64,000 bases of DNA from the NCBI GenBank assembly GCA_036346205.1, contig JARFJB010001963.1, positions 742,001 to 806,000 on the forward strand, read 5' to 3'. A program made the position numbers and the translations under genes. The DNA is from Vesta saturnalis. Taxonomy: Eukaryota; Arthropoda; Insecta; Coleoptera; Lampyridae. Shown here one piece after another: positions 20,977 to 30,119 of this stretch (its first letter is position 1; every line of letters begins with the position of its first letter). The notes below the pieces were generated by a model. The model did no database searches, was not told the DNA's origin, and was given only the letters and a program-made list of their open reading frames with translations.

Positions 20977-21300
20977 TTAATATCCGCAATAACTCCTGAG
21001 CAAAAACACCTACGTACTTAAAATGTTGCTTTTAAGCTTGTTTTCATTTGGCTTAGAGCTTAGATTTTGAGAGAAATCCAGCGGCGGTGAGGAGGGTTTA
21101 TAAGGGGTAGTTTTTGGGTTTTACCAAATATTTCTAAAACAGCTGCATATTTCAAAGATATAAAAATACCCAGATATAGACCTTAAACATATCGATTAAT
21201 TATGTTTTATGCAATTTTTTAATATGACACGTAATTTAGAGGCAAAAATTCCTTGTTCAATATCTGAATAACAATTAATTTTAGAAGAAAAAGTGTAGTT
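20977..21300 (+). repeat. Dispersed repeat family, SSR-flanking part (copy 1)
   Basis: Contains ATGTTAATATCCGCAATAACTCCTGA, GAGAGAAATCCAGCGGCGGTG and ATTTCTAAAACAGCTGCATAT. The same strings, diverged, occur at 50840-51180 and 57885-58110, each time directly after a GT/GC-rich microsatellite. The microsatellite is therefore part of the repeat. Confidence 0.7.
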
Positions 21301-22940
21301 AAAATTGGTTTTAAGGGCACAGTTTTTACTTTTGGGATGGCGGCTAAAACAAACTTGGATTCTATCCGGACTTTGTAATGAAGTAATTATTTTAAAAACA
21401 AGACTTACATTAGACGAAATTGCTATTATTCATTTCCGGAACGGAGTCTCATGTAGACAGTTTTAATGACAGTGATCCGGTTCATTTTGGGATATCACTT
21501 CGTTCTGCTTGGCTACGTGTAAATTTGTGCGAATCATGTATCAACTTTCCTAGTGGACAAAGTGATCTAATACTTTCTCAGATGATACGACAAATGGAAG
21601 TGATACAACTGTTGTATATTATTGCATCTTTGTACATGGTGACCAGGATAAATAATACCAAACTGAATGTAGCCAGAAAAAGGCATGTTCCTGTCTATAA
21701 AACTAATTAAAATATTGTATGATAAATATGAGGAAGTTTAACAGAATACGTGTAATATCAACATCAAGAAACGAATACCAATACTATTTCTTAAAATGTA
21801 CTTCAGGAACGGCGGTTAAAAATAACTATTTATTGTAAAATACTAAATCACGCTTGGTTTCTGACTATGGCAACATGTAAGTGTGGTTGTGTACTTTTAC
21901 CTATAGTCTTACCAGCGAACGAAGTCAAGAGGTCTCCCCTAGTGATACTTTGGACGTGGGTCTAAAAAAGGATACATCTTTCTCTCCAACGGCAGTAAAA
22001 TGCGAGTTGCGAAATTTACCCTGGGTGTCGCTTTCGTCGGAGATTGTGTTTTTGTAGGTGATGTCGGTTCTCACTTCCATGTGACGTTGTATCTTAAACT
22101 ATGGCAAGTCAGGGAGGATTACGGTTCTTTGAGATCCCAAATATCCCAACAGACTCTTGGGACGGGTCGAGATCTGGGTTGTTCAGGAATTAAAAACCCC
22201 AAGAAGACTACACTTTGATAAACGTGACACCCGATCATATACAATCTTGACGTAATCAGAAATGACTTTATTTCAGACGCCATTACCTGCTATTTATTTA
22301 AGCGGTGGTAATAGATAAGGACTGTGGCGTTCAAAAATATTTTAAGATTTTATTAACGGAAGAGGGTAGTAACAAACGTAGAAGCAGCAGTTAACATAAA
22401 GTGGTAGCTCTTTCCACTATTAAAGCCGCAATGTTTGTATATTATGAACGCATTAATTTTTCTCAAACAGTTACTACGTGAATTAAACATAATATCGGAG
22501 AAAAATTATTCACCGGTTTTATATGTAAATCATAAAAGTGCACTAAACTACCTAAAAATTCAAAATATCAGAAGAGATCAATTGGCATGTTTATGATGCT
22601 CCAGAGCGTTATTTAGAAGTGGACATAAAAATTCAATGCAACTGAATTATTGAATAATATATCAAATCAGAATCATATCGCAGTTTGCATATAACCGCAG
22701 TTTTATCTAAAAAAAAACAAATTATTTGAAGTTTTTATCGATGCGAAACGCTTTTACAGTTAATTATCCAGAATAGTTTGTTGTCAGGTTGATCAGTGTT
22801 ACTAATTTAGGTTGTTTTTCTTATTAGTTCCTCGTTTACGCTTTATGGTTCGCGCTTTAGAAAACTAACTTTTTTTAATGAGAATGATCTTATTATCAGG
22901 TAGAACGAATCTTTGAACGTATACATGCAGGAAATGTTTC
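21301..22940. other. Unassigned AT-rich region
   Basis: Nothing recognised. A 96-codon ORF on the plus strand (21420-21710) has no visible domain. A somewhat less AT-rich stretch at about 21880-22230 could be part of an unrecognised LTR or repeat. Confidence 0.4.
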
Positions 22941-22959
22941 ATAGAGTTGATTTCCAAAG

Positions 22960-23400
22960 TTTTAAGGAGTGGTTCTAATGAAAAACGATCTTGAAAATCA
23001 TCACTACTGTACCGGAAATGGTGACTAATCCTACACAGTCCATATCCCAGGTTGCCTTTTTATACCACGTATATCCACGATCATTCCAAAGAGTTGTTCA
23101 AAAAAATTAGTTTCATCGTACAAGATGAAAATATATTTGCGAGATAATGACTGGAAGAATAATTTGAAGACCATTTTCTTCAGTGATGAATGCATGTTTT
23201 TTTATTAATGGAAGTGTGAACTAACAGAATGTTAGACATTGAAACGATTATAGTCCATGCTGGTATAGGGAAATTCATACACAATTTCCTCAGAGCATGA
23301 ATGTTAGGACAGGTATTTTGGGTAATAACATCATAGAACCATTTTTTATTGATCGATACCTGACTGAACATTATAGCTTTATATGCTGGAGACTTCCATC
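22960..23400 (+). pseudogene. Tc1/mariner-like transposase fragment
   Basis: SYKMKIYLRDNDWKNNLKTIFFSDECMFF (about 23110-23200) carries the first catalytic Asp (SDE). After frame changes it continues through remains that read like GSVN.QNVRHW and MNVRTGILGNNIIEPFFIDRYLTEHY (to about 23372), the usual strand before the second Asp. The catalytic remainder is missing. Confidence 0.7.
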
Positions 23401-23455
23401 TGCCCTGCTATAACGTAAGCTGTAGAAGGTAATGTCCTAAAATTTCAAGGCCGAT

Positions 23456-23706
23456 TTAAATAATCTTTGCCACTATCTGATTCAAATGGGATGACATACA
23501 GATAGTGGCAAAGGACGAGAACACAACTCGTCGAAAACTCAAAGAAGCCACATACATCGCACTAGCAAAAAATCCAATAAGCCAAACTAGTGTAGAAATG
23601 AAACCCATATGGATTCCAATAATGCGCCAAGAGCTTAAGCGCAATACACCTGCGCGAGAAGTTACTGCGCAACATGCGCAATAAACTTCTGCGCAACCAC
23701 GAAAAA

Positions 23707-23720
<14 letters not shown>
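23456..23720 (+). pseudogene. Penelope-like element C-terminal fragment with a 5' inversion
   Basis: On the plus strand the frame KDENTTRRKLKEATYIALAKNPISQ...VEMKPIWIPIMRQEL (about 23508-23650) resembles the C-terminal tail of GIY-YIG-type Penelope-like proteins. Just before it, about 50 bp (23457-23505) are the reverse complement of the sequence that should precede it: ICMSSHLNQIVAK is readable only on the minus strand. ATAGTGGCAAAG therefore appears in both orientations. Such a 5' inversion is a known outcome of target-primed reverse transcription. Confidence 0.6.

Positions 23721-23748
<28 letters not shown>
23711..23748. repeat. (TA)n microsatellite
   Basis: Pure TA run between the Penelope-like fragment and the tRNA-like sequence. 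Confidence 0.95.
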
Positions 23749-23749
<1 letters not shown>

Positions 23750-23824
23750 GATTACTCCGTAGCTCAGTGGCAAAGGTGTCAGACTAGTAAGTGAAAGGTA
23801 CCAGGTTCGAATCTAAGAGTAATC
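23750..23824 (+). tRNA. tRNA-like sequence (SINE head or pseudo-tRNA, Thr-AGT-like)
   Basis: The acceptor arms GATTACT (23750-23756) and AGTAATC (23818-23824) pair perfectly. The A-box string TAGCTCAGTGG and the B-box GGTTCGAATC are both present, so the internal polymerase III promoter is intact. The anticodon loop reads CTAGTAA (AGT), but the 3' strands of the anticodon and T stems do not pair well. I read it as a tRNA-derived SINE head or a pseudo-tRNA rather than a functional gene. Confidence 0.6.
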
Positions 23825-23871
23825 AAGTGCTTGGGACTCAAGTGCGAAAACAGTCCTTCTCAGGGCTAAGC

Positions 23872-23903
23872 CTGATGACGGAAGCAGAGTCCGCTTCCGA
23901 AAC
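23872..23903 (+). ncRNA. Hammerhead-core-like motif in a Penelope-like terminal region
   Basis: CTGATGA, a perfect 7-bp stem (CGGAAGC / GCTTCCG, loop AGAGTCC), then GAAAC: the arrangement of the conserved hammerhead ribozyme core around stem II. Penelope-like elements are known to carry hammerhead ribozymes in their terminal repeats. I could not draw convincing stems I and III with a correctly placed cleavage site, so activity is not supported by sight. Confidence 0.4.
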
Positions 23904-23985
23904 GTCGCGCTCAAAAAACATAAACTGTGGAAATAGGCCGATCAACTCCACTAATATTTAATGTATGTATGTTCAGGATCTATGA

Positions 23986-24090
23986 ATGTGGCTGAAGGAG
24001 CTTGAGAAGCTCAATCTGCCCGCTCTCCCCCAGGAGGAAATAGAGTACGTTACCTTGCCCTTTTCATATGCAAGTTCTACATTAGAGTAA
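23986..24090 (+). pseudogene. Possible second Penelope-like fragment
   Basis: The short frame KELEKLNLPALPQEEIEYVTLPFSYASSTLE resembles the segment just before the GIY-YIG domain (compare YLPYIKGTTDKINKVL at about 25815-25860). It lies downstream of the hammerhead-like motif, so it could belong to a neighbouring tandem copy. Weak call. Confidence 0.35.
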
Positions 24091-25317
24091 CAGTGAATTG
24101 CTTAATCAATAGGAACCACTTCCTACATACCATTTTCCAATCACTTTGAAAGGCATCTTTCACTTTATTAAACAAATATACCATACAATATGTAGTCTTG
24201 ACAAATACAGATTATCCACTCTGTATTTTGACCTAAATTTTAGTAATAAAATGGCAATTTTTAAATACATATTAAAAAAATTGCTTAGTTCCTTAATGGG
24301 AGTAAGATATTAAACAATGTTGAGGGAACTTATTAACTTTGCATACCACTCTTTAATAACCGTTAATAAATGTATTTTTAAATATACTTAATGTGACACT
24401 TTATTTTCATTGCCTTTAAACATGCTATTTGTTAAAGTAAAATATTACTTTACTATAGTCACTATTTGAACACACAACAGCTATGATTAATGCTAATGAG
24501 AAATATTTGCTAAAAAAAGTTATTTATTGCTACTTTCGGTAGATCCAAGATAATAAATCATGTAAACTAGAGAGCGCTTGGTGGTTTTATACCAAAACAA
24601 TATAATAGCAAGCTATCAAATTATTCTCCCTGCTGACTTAGATTTTCATATTCAAAACATAAATTAACGGATTATAACAACGAAGTTAAGCAGACGCCGG
24701 ATTAATACCAAAAATAAACGATTTTTTGTGTGTAAATTTTTCTTTTCGTTAAATAATATAAGTAATTGCAGTAATTTTGTCAACACAACAAAAAAATTAA
24801 TTGCGTTATTATTTTACAATTCACAGATTTTTCTCCTAAAAGAGTTTTAACGATTTTACTTCCTTGGATTGAATTAGCTTGACACTTTCATCGATAGATA
24901 GTTTAAGACTTAATATTGTAAGGATAAAGAGATCAACTGCTTTACCTGCGAATTATTGAGACAAAAATATTTATCTAAAGGGGTGTGTTCTGTTAATAGT
25001 GTAATGTGAACCGGTGGTGCCTGCTTTTCTCCTACTACATGAGATGGTTTCACAATACCGGTTGTTTACGTGATAAACATTTTCTAACCTATAATAATAT
25101 TCGTTATCATTAAATCCAGGAACGTGACATTACTTTTCGATGCCATTTATAGGCCCTCAACAAACTGTTTAAACAACACAATATCAATATCTGTTTTACT
25201 TTTAAACACAATTTTTCACACGAAAGACGAAATTGATACGTTAGATAAATCGAGGGTGTAAACTTTGTTGTGTTAGGTGAAATCCCAGTAGAATGACGAC
25301 ACTTTGCCCTCAACACT
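24091..25317. other. Unassigned AT-rich region
   Basis: No coding or repeat structure recognised. A stretch at about 25220-25270 (HTKDEIDTLDKSRV) faintly recalls the linker before a GIY-YIG domain but is too short to call. Confidence 0.4.
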
Positions 25318-25570
25318 TTTAATCAGATGACGTCACAATTAAAAGGGATGGTGATGGGCGTCCCCGCGCTCCTTACCTCACGTGGCCACGCCCACTTCCA
25401 GGTCATTGGTCCTGCACGCGTATGCCACCTTAAGCTGAGCGCTGTGATTGAAAGACCAAAGGGCAGGCCACCACCCTGGTTTCTGATTGGTGGTGGCTAT
25501 TTTTGTTTTGGCCGCCATTTGTGTTTGGCGGCCATTGATTGGAGGTCTAAGGCTCTGCATCAATATCTGT
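25318..25570 (+). promoter_or_regulatory. GC-rich promoter-like block upstream of the Penelope-like ORF
   Basis: Within 250 bp of otherwise AT-rich DNA lie a perfect CRE palindrome (TGACGTCA at about 25327), several ATTGG/CCAAT boxes (about 25405, 25484, 25535) and two GGCCGCCATTTG / GGCGGCCATTG strings like YY1 sites. Such combinations occur in retroelement promoters. No TATA box is evident. The role is inferred from motif density. Confidence 0.4.
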
Positions 25571-25654
25571 AGGCTTACTGATAGATACATAAACACCAAT
25601 TCGCTCCATCATCCAGCGCAACTTAAATCAGTAATAAAACACTGTTTAATCGCT

Positions 25655-26414
25655 CCAGAAAGTTGGCAGACAAAGAAAATCTTAAAGAAGAATTAGAGAA
25701 AGTGAGGATCGCACTAATCAGAAAAGGATTTAAACATCACGATATAAAAAGAAATATGCAACCATCAAAACGAACAGTCGAAAAGGAATCAGAACCACCA
25801 CTATCCAACGCCTATCTACCGTACATCAAAGGAACCACGGACAAAATTAACAAGGTTTTGCAGAAACACAACGTAAAGACTATTTTCAAGCATCGCCAGA
25901 AAGTGTCGAACATTCTACGAAATCCCAAAGATCGCATCGATTTCGAAAACCAAGGCGTATATGAAATCCCATGTGGAGAATGACGTACATTGGACAAACA
26001 AACACAAAAATTAGCGTAAGGAAAGAAGAGCACAGAAACGCAGTAAATAAAAATCAAACTACGTCACATCTTACGCAACATGTAAACACCACCGAACACA
26101 CAATCAATTTCCACAAGACCAAATCACTACTTAATTTAGAACATTTTACATCTAGATTAATCAGGGAGGCAATCGAAACCCAAAAGAATCCCAGGAACAA
26201 GAGACGACACACGCAGGTTACCAGCAGTGTGGAAAATATCAACCAAACACAAACAAGCAGAAACCAAAAAAGAAAGTGCAAAAATGGGCACAGTAGTGAA
26301 AAGGAAAAGGTGAAATCAAACGAAAAGAGAAAGCAGGAAGTACATAAGAAGCAGTCAGCAACACCAGACATCAGTATAGTGCGAGTAACAAGGAGTACAA
26401 GCCGAAAATTATAG
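25655..26414 (+). pseudogene. Penelope-like element: end of RT region and GIY-YIG endonuclease
   Basis: Frame 1 (25663-25983) covers ELEKVRIALIRKGFKH, then YLPYIKGTTDKINKVLQKHN and RNPKDRIDFENQGVYEIPCGE: the segment leading to the GIY-YIG start (GVYEIPC). A stop/one-base shift occurs at 25981. Frame 2 (from about 25974) gives MTYIGQTNTKISVRKEEHRNAV, QTTSHLTQH, INFHKTKSLLNLEHFTSRLIREAIE: the YIG strand, the catalytic Arg region and the C-terminal helices. The catalytic reverse-transcriptase core is absent, so this is a 5'-truncated copy. The tail is basic and Lys/Gln-rich. Confidence 0.75.
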
Positions 26415-26421
26415 ACCTAAA

Positions 26422-26447
26422 GATGACAGATGTGACTCTGTCGAAAC
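26422..26447 (+). ncRNA. Second hammerhead-core-like motif, 3' of the Penelope-like ORF
   Basis: AAAGATGA, a stem GACAG / CTGTC, then GAAAC. It lies directly after the Penelope-like coding end, where such elements carry terminal repeats. The first box is CTAAAGATGA rather than CTGATGA, so it is at best degenerate. Confidence 0.3.
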
Positions 26448-26449
26448 AT

Positions 26450-27312
26450 CGTCGAGGAAAAAACAGTTTCATAGAGACTAAAAATAATAACGCGGTCCAA
26501 CACCCAAGAAAACAAGCAGAAGTACAACAGCCACGGAAAACTAAAAACAACCATATATTATCGTTCCAAAAAATATCTACAATGATAATAAAACATCCTT
26601 AATGAGTTTTACATAAACCTGCTAATTAAGTAGTTATACAAAAAGTGAATGGGCGATTTACGTATATTAAATGCATCCGGGATATGCTTTGGAATAAACT
26701 AGGAACTGTTACATTAAAAGGCTAAATTATATCGTCGTCAAATATTATCGTGCTAGTGCATGATACGCTAAGACCACGAAAAACGTCTATTCCGCAAGGC
26801 TGGCAAAAATTCGCATCGTATATTAAAGAAGTGAACATATGAAGTTTTTTATTATTTCAAAAAACCCGTTAATGTGTTTGCATGGTTATATAAGGTGAAC
26901 GTACAATTTATTATGAAGTATGGACTCTCCTGTTATGTAATTAAAATAATAACCCTTTCAGTATTAAGGAAATTACAGTATTTTTTTCGTTAAAAAACCT
27001 TAATGCTTTAACAATATCTTTGTAATTAACGACATTTTAATAAAAGAGTTATTTAAAATTTCTTTTTAACTATCTATCTAATTACACTTTACGGTATAGT
27101 ATACAGAGTAGACTAAAAGTTTAGAAACGCCCAATTATCTGGTAAATTGTTAGTCTGAATAATACAAAATTTGGGATAAGCCGATTTTGGGAAACCGAAA
27201 CTCCAGATTTGACATTTGCAATGTTGCCAAATTTGCCGTTTCTCTAATATTATTAGTCACTTTGGTTTTTAAATACTTAATACTAAACACTTGTTTCAAT
27301 ATCTCCTAGATA

Positions 27313-27318
<6 letters not shown>
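26450..27318. other. Unassigned AT-rich region
   Basis: No ORF or repeat structure recognised apart from short T-runs. Confidence 0.4.

Positions 27319-27365
<47 letters not shown>
27319..27365. repeat. (TA)n microsatellite
   Basis: Uninterrupted AT run bordering the inverted repeat that begins at 27366. Confidence 0.95.
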
Positions 27366-27368
<3 letters not shown>

Positions 27369-27662
27369 TTAATGTTTTTTTAAAAAATCACAATTTTCAC
27401 GTGTCATTGACAGAGGGCATACTTTTTTATTTGATATCCTTAAAGGAAAAAATTTGCAGGTTACTGGTGCATAAACACACTTACTTTGTGTTCCTATAAA
27501 CATTTGAAAATATTGTACAAGGTGTTGCCAAAACTATTCACAAAATCATGGTTAACTCTTTCTAATAATACTAATAACAAGTAAACAAAAGATGCAAAAA
27601 AACAATTTAAGTTAGATATTTTTAAAACAATATAACTAAAAATCATAAAATATCATAAAATG

Positions 27663-28672
27663 ACTAAAAATATTGTTCTATGTGTCTGCCTTGATGTTAC
27701 TCACACAAACGAATCCTTTCAACAAAACAATTGCTTACTTTTTGAACCACTTCTTTATTTATGCATTGAAAAACATTTCTTATTCGTTCTTTCATGTTTT
27801 CCTTTGTTGTGGGAGGTATTTAGTAAACTTGATTTTTTACAAATTGACCCTCTCCTGCCAATAAATTTATTTGGAAATTGCACATTTAGATGATTACGTA
27901 AAATACCACTAAAATGGGCAGGCGCTTCATCCAATTGAATCCACAGTTGCCGTAAAACTGGAAGCGGTAAACTGTCAAGGTAATCTTGTAGATCGTTTTT
28001 CAAAAAATTTAAAGAGGTTTCACCATTAACTGTTTGATAAAAAAAATAGGGTCCCAAAATTCTTGTTCCAATAATACTGGTCCATACGTTAAGTATCCAT
28101 CTATGTTGATGGTCAAATCATCACATATCTTTGATTTGTATCAGTATAATAATGGAAATTATGACGATTTACAAATCCATCATTGTGAAAGGTAGCTTCG
28201 CCAGTAAATAATACTTAATCAAAGAAGTCCTGTTTTCCTCTGTTTTATTTAATGACCAAAGGCAGAAATTTCTCCTATTTATAAAATCCTGATCCGTTAA
28301 TTCTTGTACTACTTGGATGTAGTATGGATGAAACTTTTGCTTGCGAATTATTTTATTTATCGTTGATTTTCCGATATTGTTGTTCAGTGCGATTTGCCTG
28401 GAAGAAGCTTGCGAATTTTCCACGACGGCCTGCATGACATGTAACTGAGCTTCCTCGTTTGATGGAATGGTTGATCGTTCGCATTTGATTCATAATTAAT
28501 GTTTCCATTCCTTTCAAACCTCTCTTTGAGCCTTAGAAATGCCAAGCGATTTGGATGTGTTTCTGTATTTGGAAATTTTTGAGCGTAAATTCTACTCATT
28601 AATAAACAATTTCCGTCGGATGCGCCAATGCAATAAATCATTTGTATCAATTCTTCTTTTGAAAAATTTATT
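27663..28672 (-). pseudogene. Tc1/mariner-like (DUF4817-type) transposase
   Basis: Starts INFSKEELIQMIYCIGASDGNCLL; the initiator appears mutated to ATA near 28670. Then come RIYAQKFPNTETHPNRLAFLRLKERFERNG (helix-turn-helix), SSRQIALNNNIGKSTINKI and QVVQELTDQDFINRRNFCLW. A decayed first-Asp region lies near 28190. LPVLRQLWIQLDEAPAHFSGILRNHLNVQF has the second Asp and is followed by KFIGRRGSI. Next to that, about 60-70 nt holding the usual PW.RSPDL.PLDFF are missing, so the third catalytic Asp is deleted. Coding-like sequence resumes to about 27663. Confidence 0.8.
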
Positions 28673-28980
28673 TTAGTATTTAAATATTGTTTAAATTAAG
28701 TTTTTAAACTGTCAGTCTCAAACAAATATTTGTTTATTAATGTTTCCATGACAACCATGGCCAACTAATATAAGTTTTTGAAATTGAGGTGTATATTTTA
28801 AAAAATCGGAAATATGGTTATCTAGACTTTCTTGTATACTAAGGCACTTACAGTAGAGAGAAATAAAAATAAGTGTCTGTTAAAACACTTTTAAATAAGT
28901 GAAAATGAAAATCAAGACGTCTGTGCTCAATCGCATAAGCGATCGTTAAAACCAATAGAATATTTCACAAGATCTGTTTG

Positions 28981-29310
28981 CGTGACACAAATCGGTTAAG
29001 GTAAAGTACCACTTCCGGTGCACTAATTTTGTTCAAACATCATATTTAAGGGTATCACCTAATATAACTTACCCGTGCCAAACTCGAAATAGGTACGTTT
29101 ATATTTTAGAGTAGTTTATTTAAAGTGCGACACAAAACTATTAGGGTAAAGTGCCACTTCCGGTACACAGATTTGGATCAAATGTTATATTTAGATGTGT
29201 TGCCTAATACAACTTACCTCTGCCGAATTTGAAACAGTTACGTTGATATCTTGGAGTAGTTTATTTGAAGCGTGACACAAATATGTCAAGGTAAAGGCCA
29301 CTCCCGGGCC
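28981..29310. repeat. Tandem repeat, unit about 145 bp, 2.3 copies
   Basis: Unit starts at about 28981, 29127 and 29269: GTGACACAAA..., GGTAAAG.ACCACTTCCGGT, CATATTTA.G.GT..CCTAATA.AACTTACC, GAGTAGTTTATTT. The copies are diverged. The third is cut at a GGGCCCC string followed by a T-run. Confidence 0.75.
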
Positions 29311-29319
29311 CCGTTTCTA

Positions 29320-29590
29320 TCCCAATTTTTTTTTTTTTTTAGTGATCTACGATTTTGAAATCAGGTGTTTATGCCGATTTTCAATTGTCTAGCTCAAAGC
29401 GTACGAGCGCTATTGTGTTTACACACAGATACACACACAGACATTTTTCCAAAAATGCTTTTTTCGGGCGCGGGGACCTCGAAAACATCCAGAACCATCA
29501 AATCTCGAGGTCGATTTTTTTCACGATTACAATACCTTCCCTATACTACGTATACGAGAAAGTAAAAATACATTTTACAAACTAAAATAA
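29320..29590 (+). repeat. Unclassified dispersed-repeat-like block
   Basis: Begins with a 14-T run and ends with ATACTACGTATACGAGAAAGTAAAAA. The inner sequence has ACACACAGATACACACACAGAC and TCTCGAGGTCGATTTTTTTCACG. The layout resembles a retroelement 3' region, but no copy elsewhere in the window proves it. Confidence 0.35.
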
Positions 29591-30119
29591 CTCAATAACT
29601 ATGAAAGATATGTATAAGACATGTATAAAAAAGTTAGCTTATTACTTAATCAACATTTTTCCGTAAAGAAACATGTCATTCCATTTAAAAGAAATTGAGA
29701 TTTTGTGTTTTGAAGATTACGATTTTGTGAATAGTTTTGGCAACACCCTGTATAATATTTTCAAATTTTTATAGGAACACAAAGTAAGTGTGTCTATGCA
29801 CTAGTAACCCACAAAATATTTTCCTTTAAGGGTATCAAATAAAAAAAGTATGCCCTTTGTCAACGACACTTGAAAATCGCGATTTTTTTAAAAGAACATT
29901 AAATATCTCAAAAACTATTAATTTTAAATGATAATAGACCTTTATAAAACCGATTCAGAATTTATAGAAAAATCAGAAAGTGTAATAAAATACAGGGTAT
30001 CCTATTTAAAAAATGAAGTTGCATGCTCTCCAGTTGATATGAGAAACCCTTTATAACCGAAAATATTTTCTTTAAATGTGGATTTGATTACTGAAAAACT
30101 TTTGTATTTAAACTTTTTT

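Larger units (their letters stand above)
27366..29908 (-). mobile_element. Tc1/mariner-like element with ~183-bp inverted repeats
   Basis: 27366-27548 and 29727-29908 are imperfect reverse complements (ACATTTAATGTTTTT at one outer edge; CTTACTTTGTGTTCCTATAA and CAAGGTGTTGCCAAAACTATTC inside). The broken transposase is on the minus strand in the left part. The right part (28960-29590) holds unrelated repeat sequence that probably inserted later. Confidence 0.75.

Noticed and set aside
20360..21021. Several long ORFs (up to 213 codons) over the TGCGTG array
   Set aside because: They are open only because the repeat lacks stops; composition is Cys/Val/Arg/His dipeptides in every frame.
21420..21710. 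96-codon plus-strand ORF
   Set aside because: No domain, no homologous copy in the window, AT-rich context; not enough to call a gene.
23872..23903. A complete, active hammerhead ribozyme
   Set aside because: The core boxes and stem II are present, but I could not place stems I and III with a valid cleavage site, so I only claim a core-like motif.
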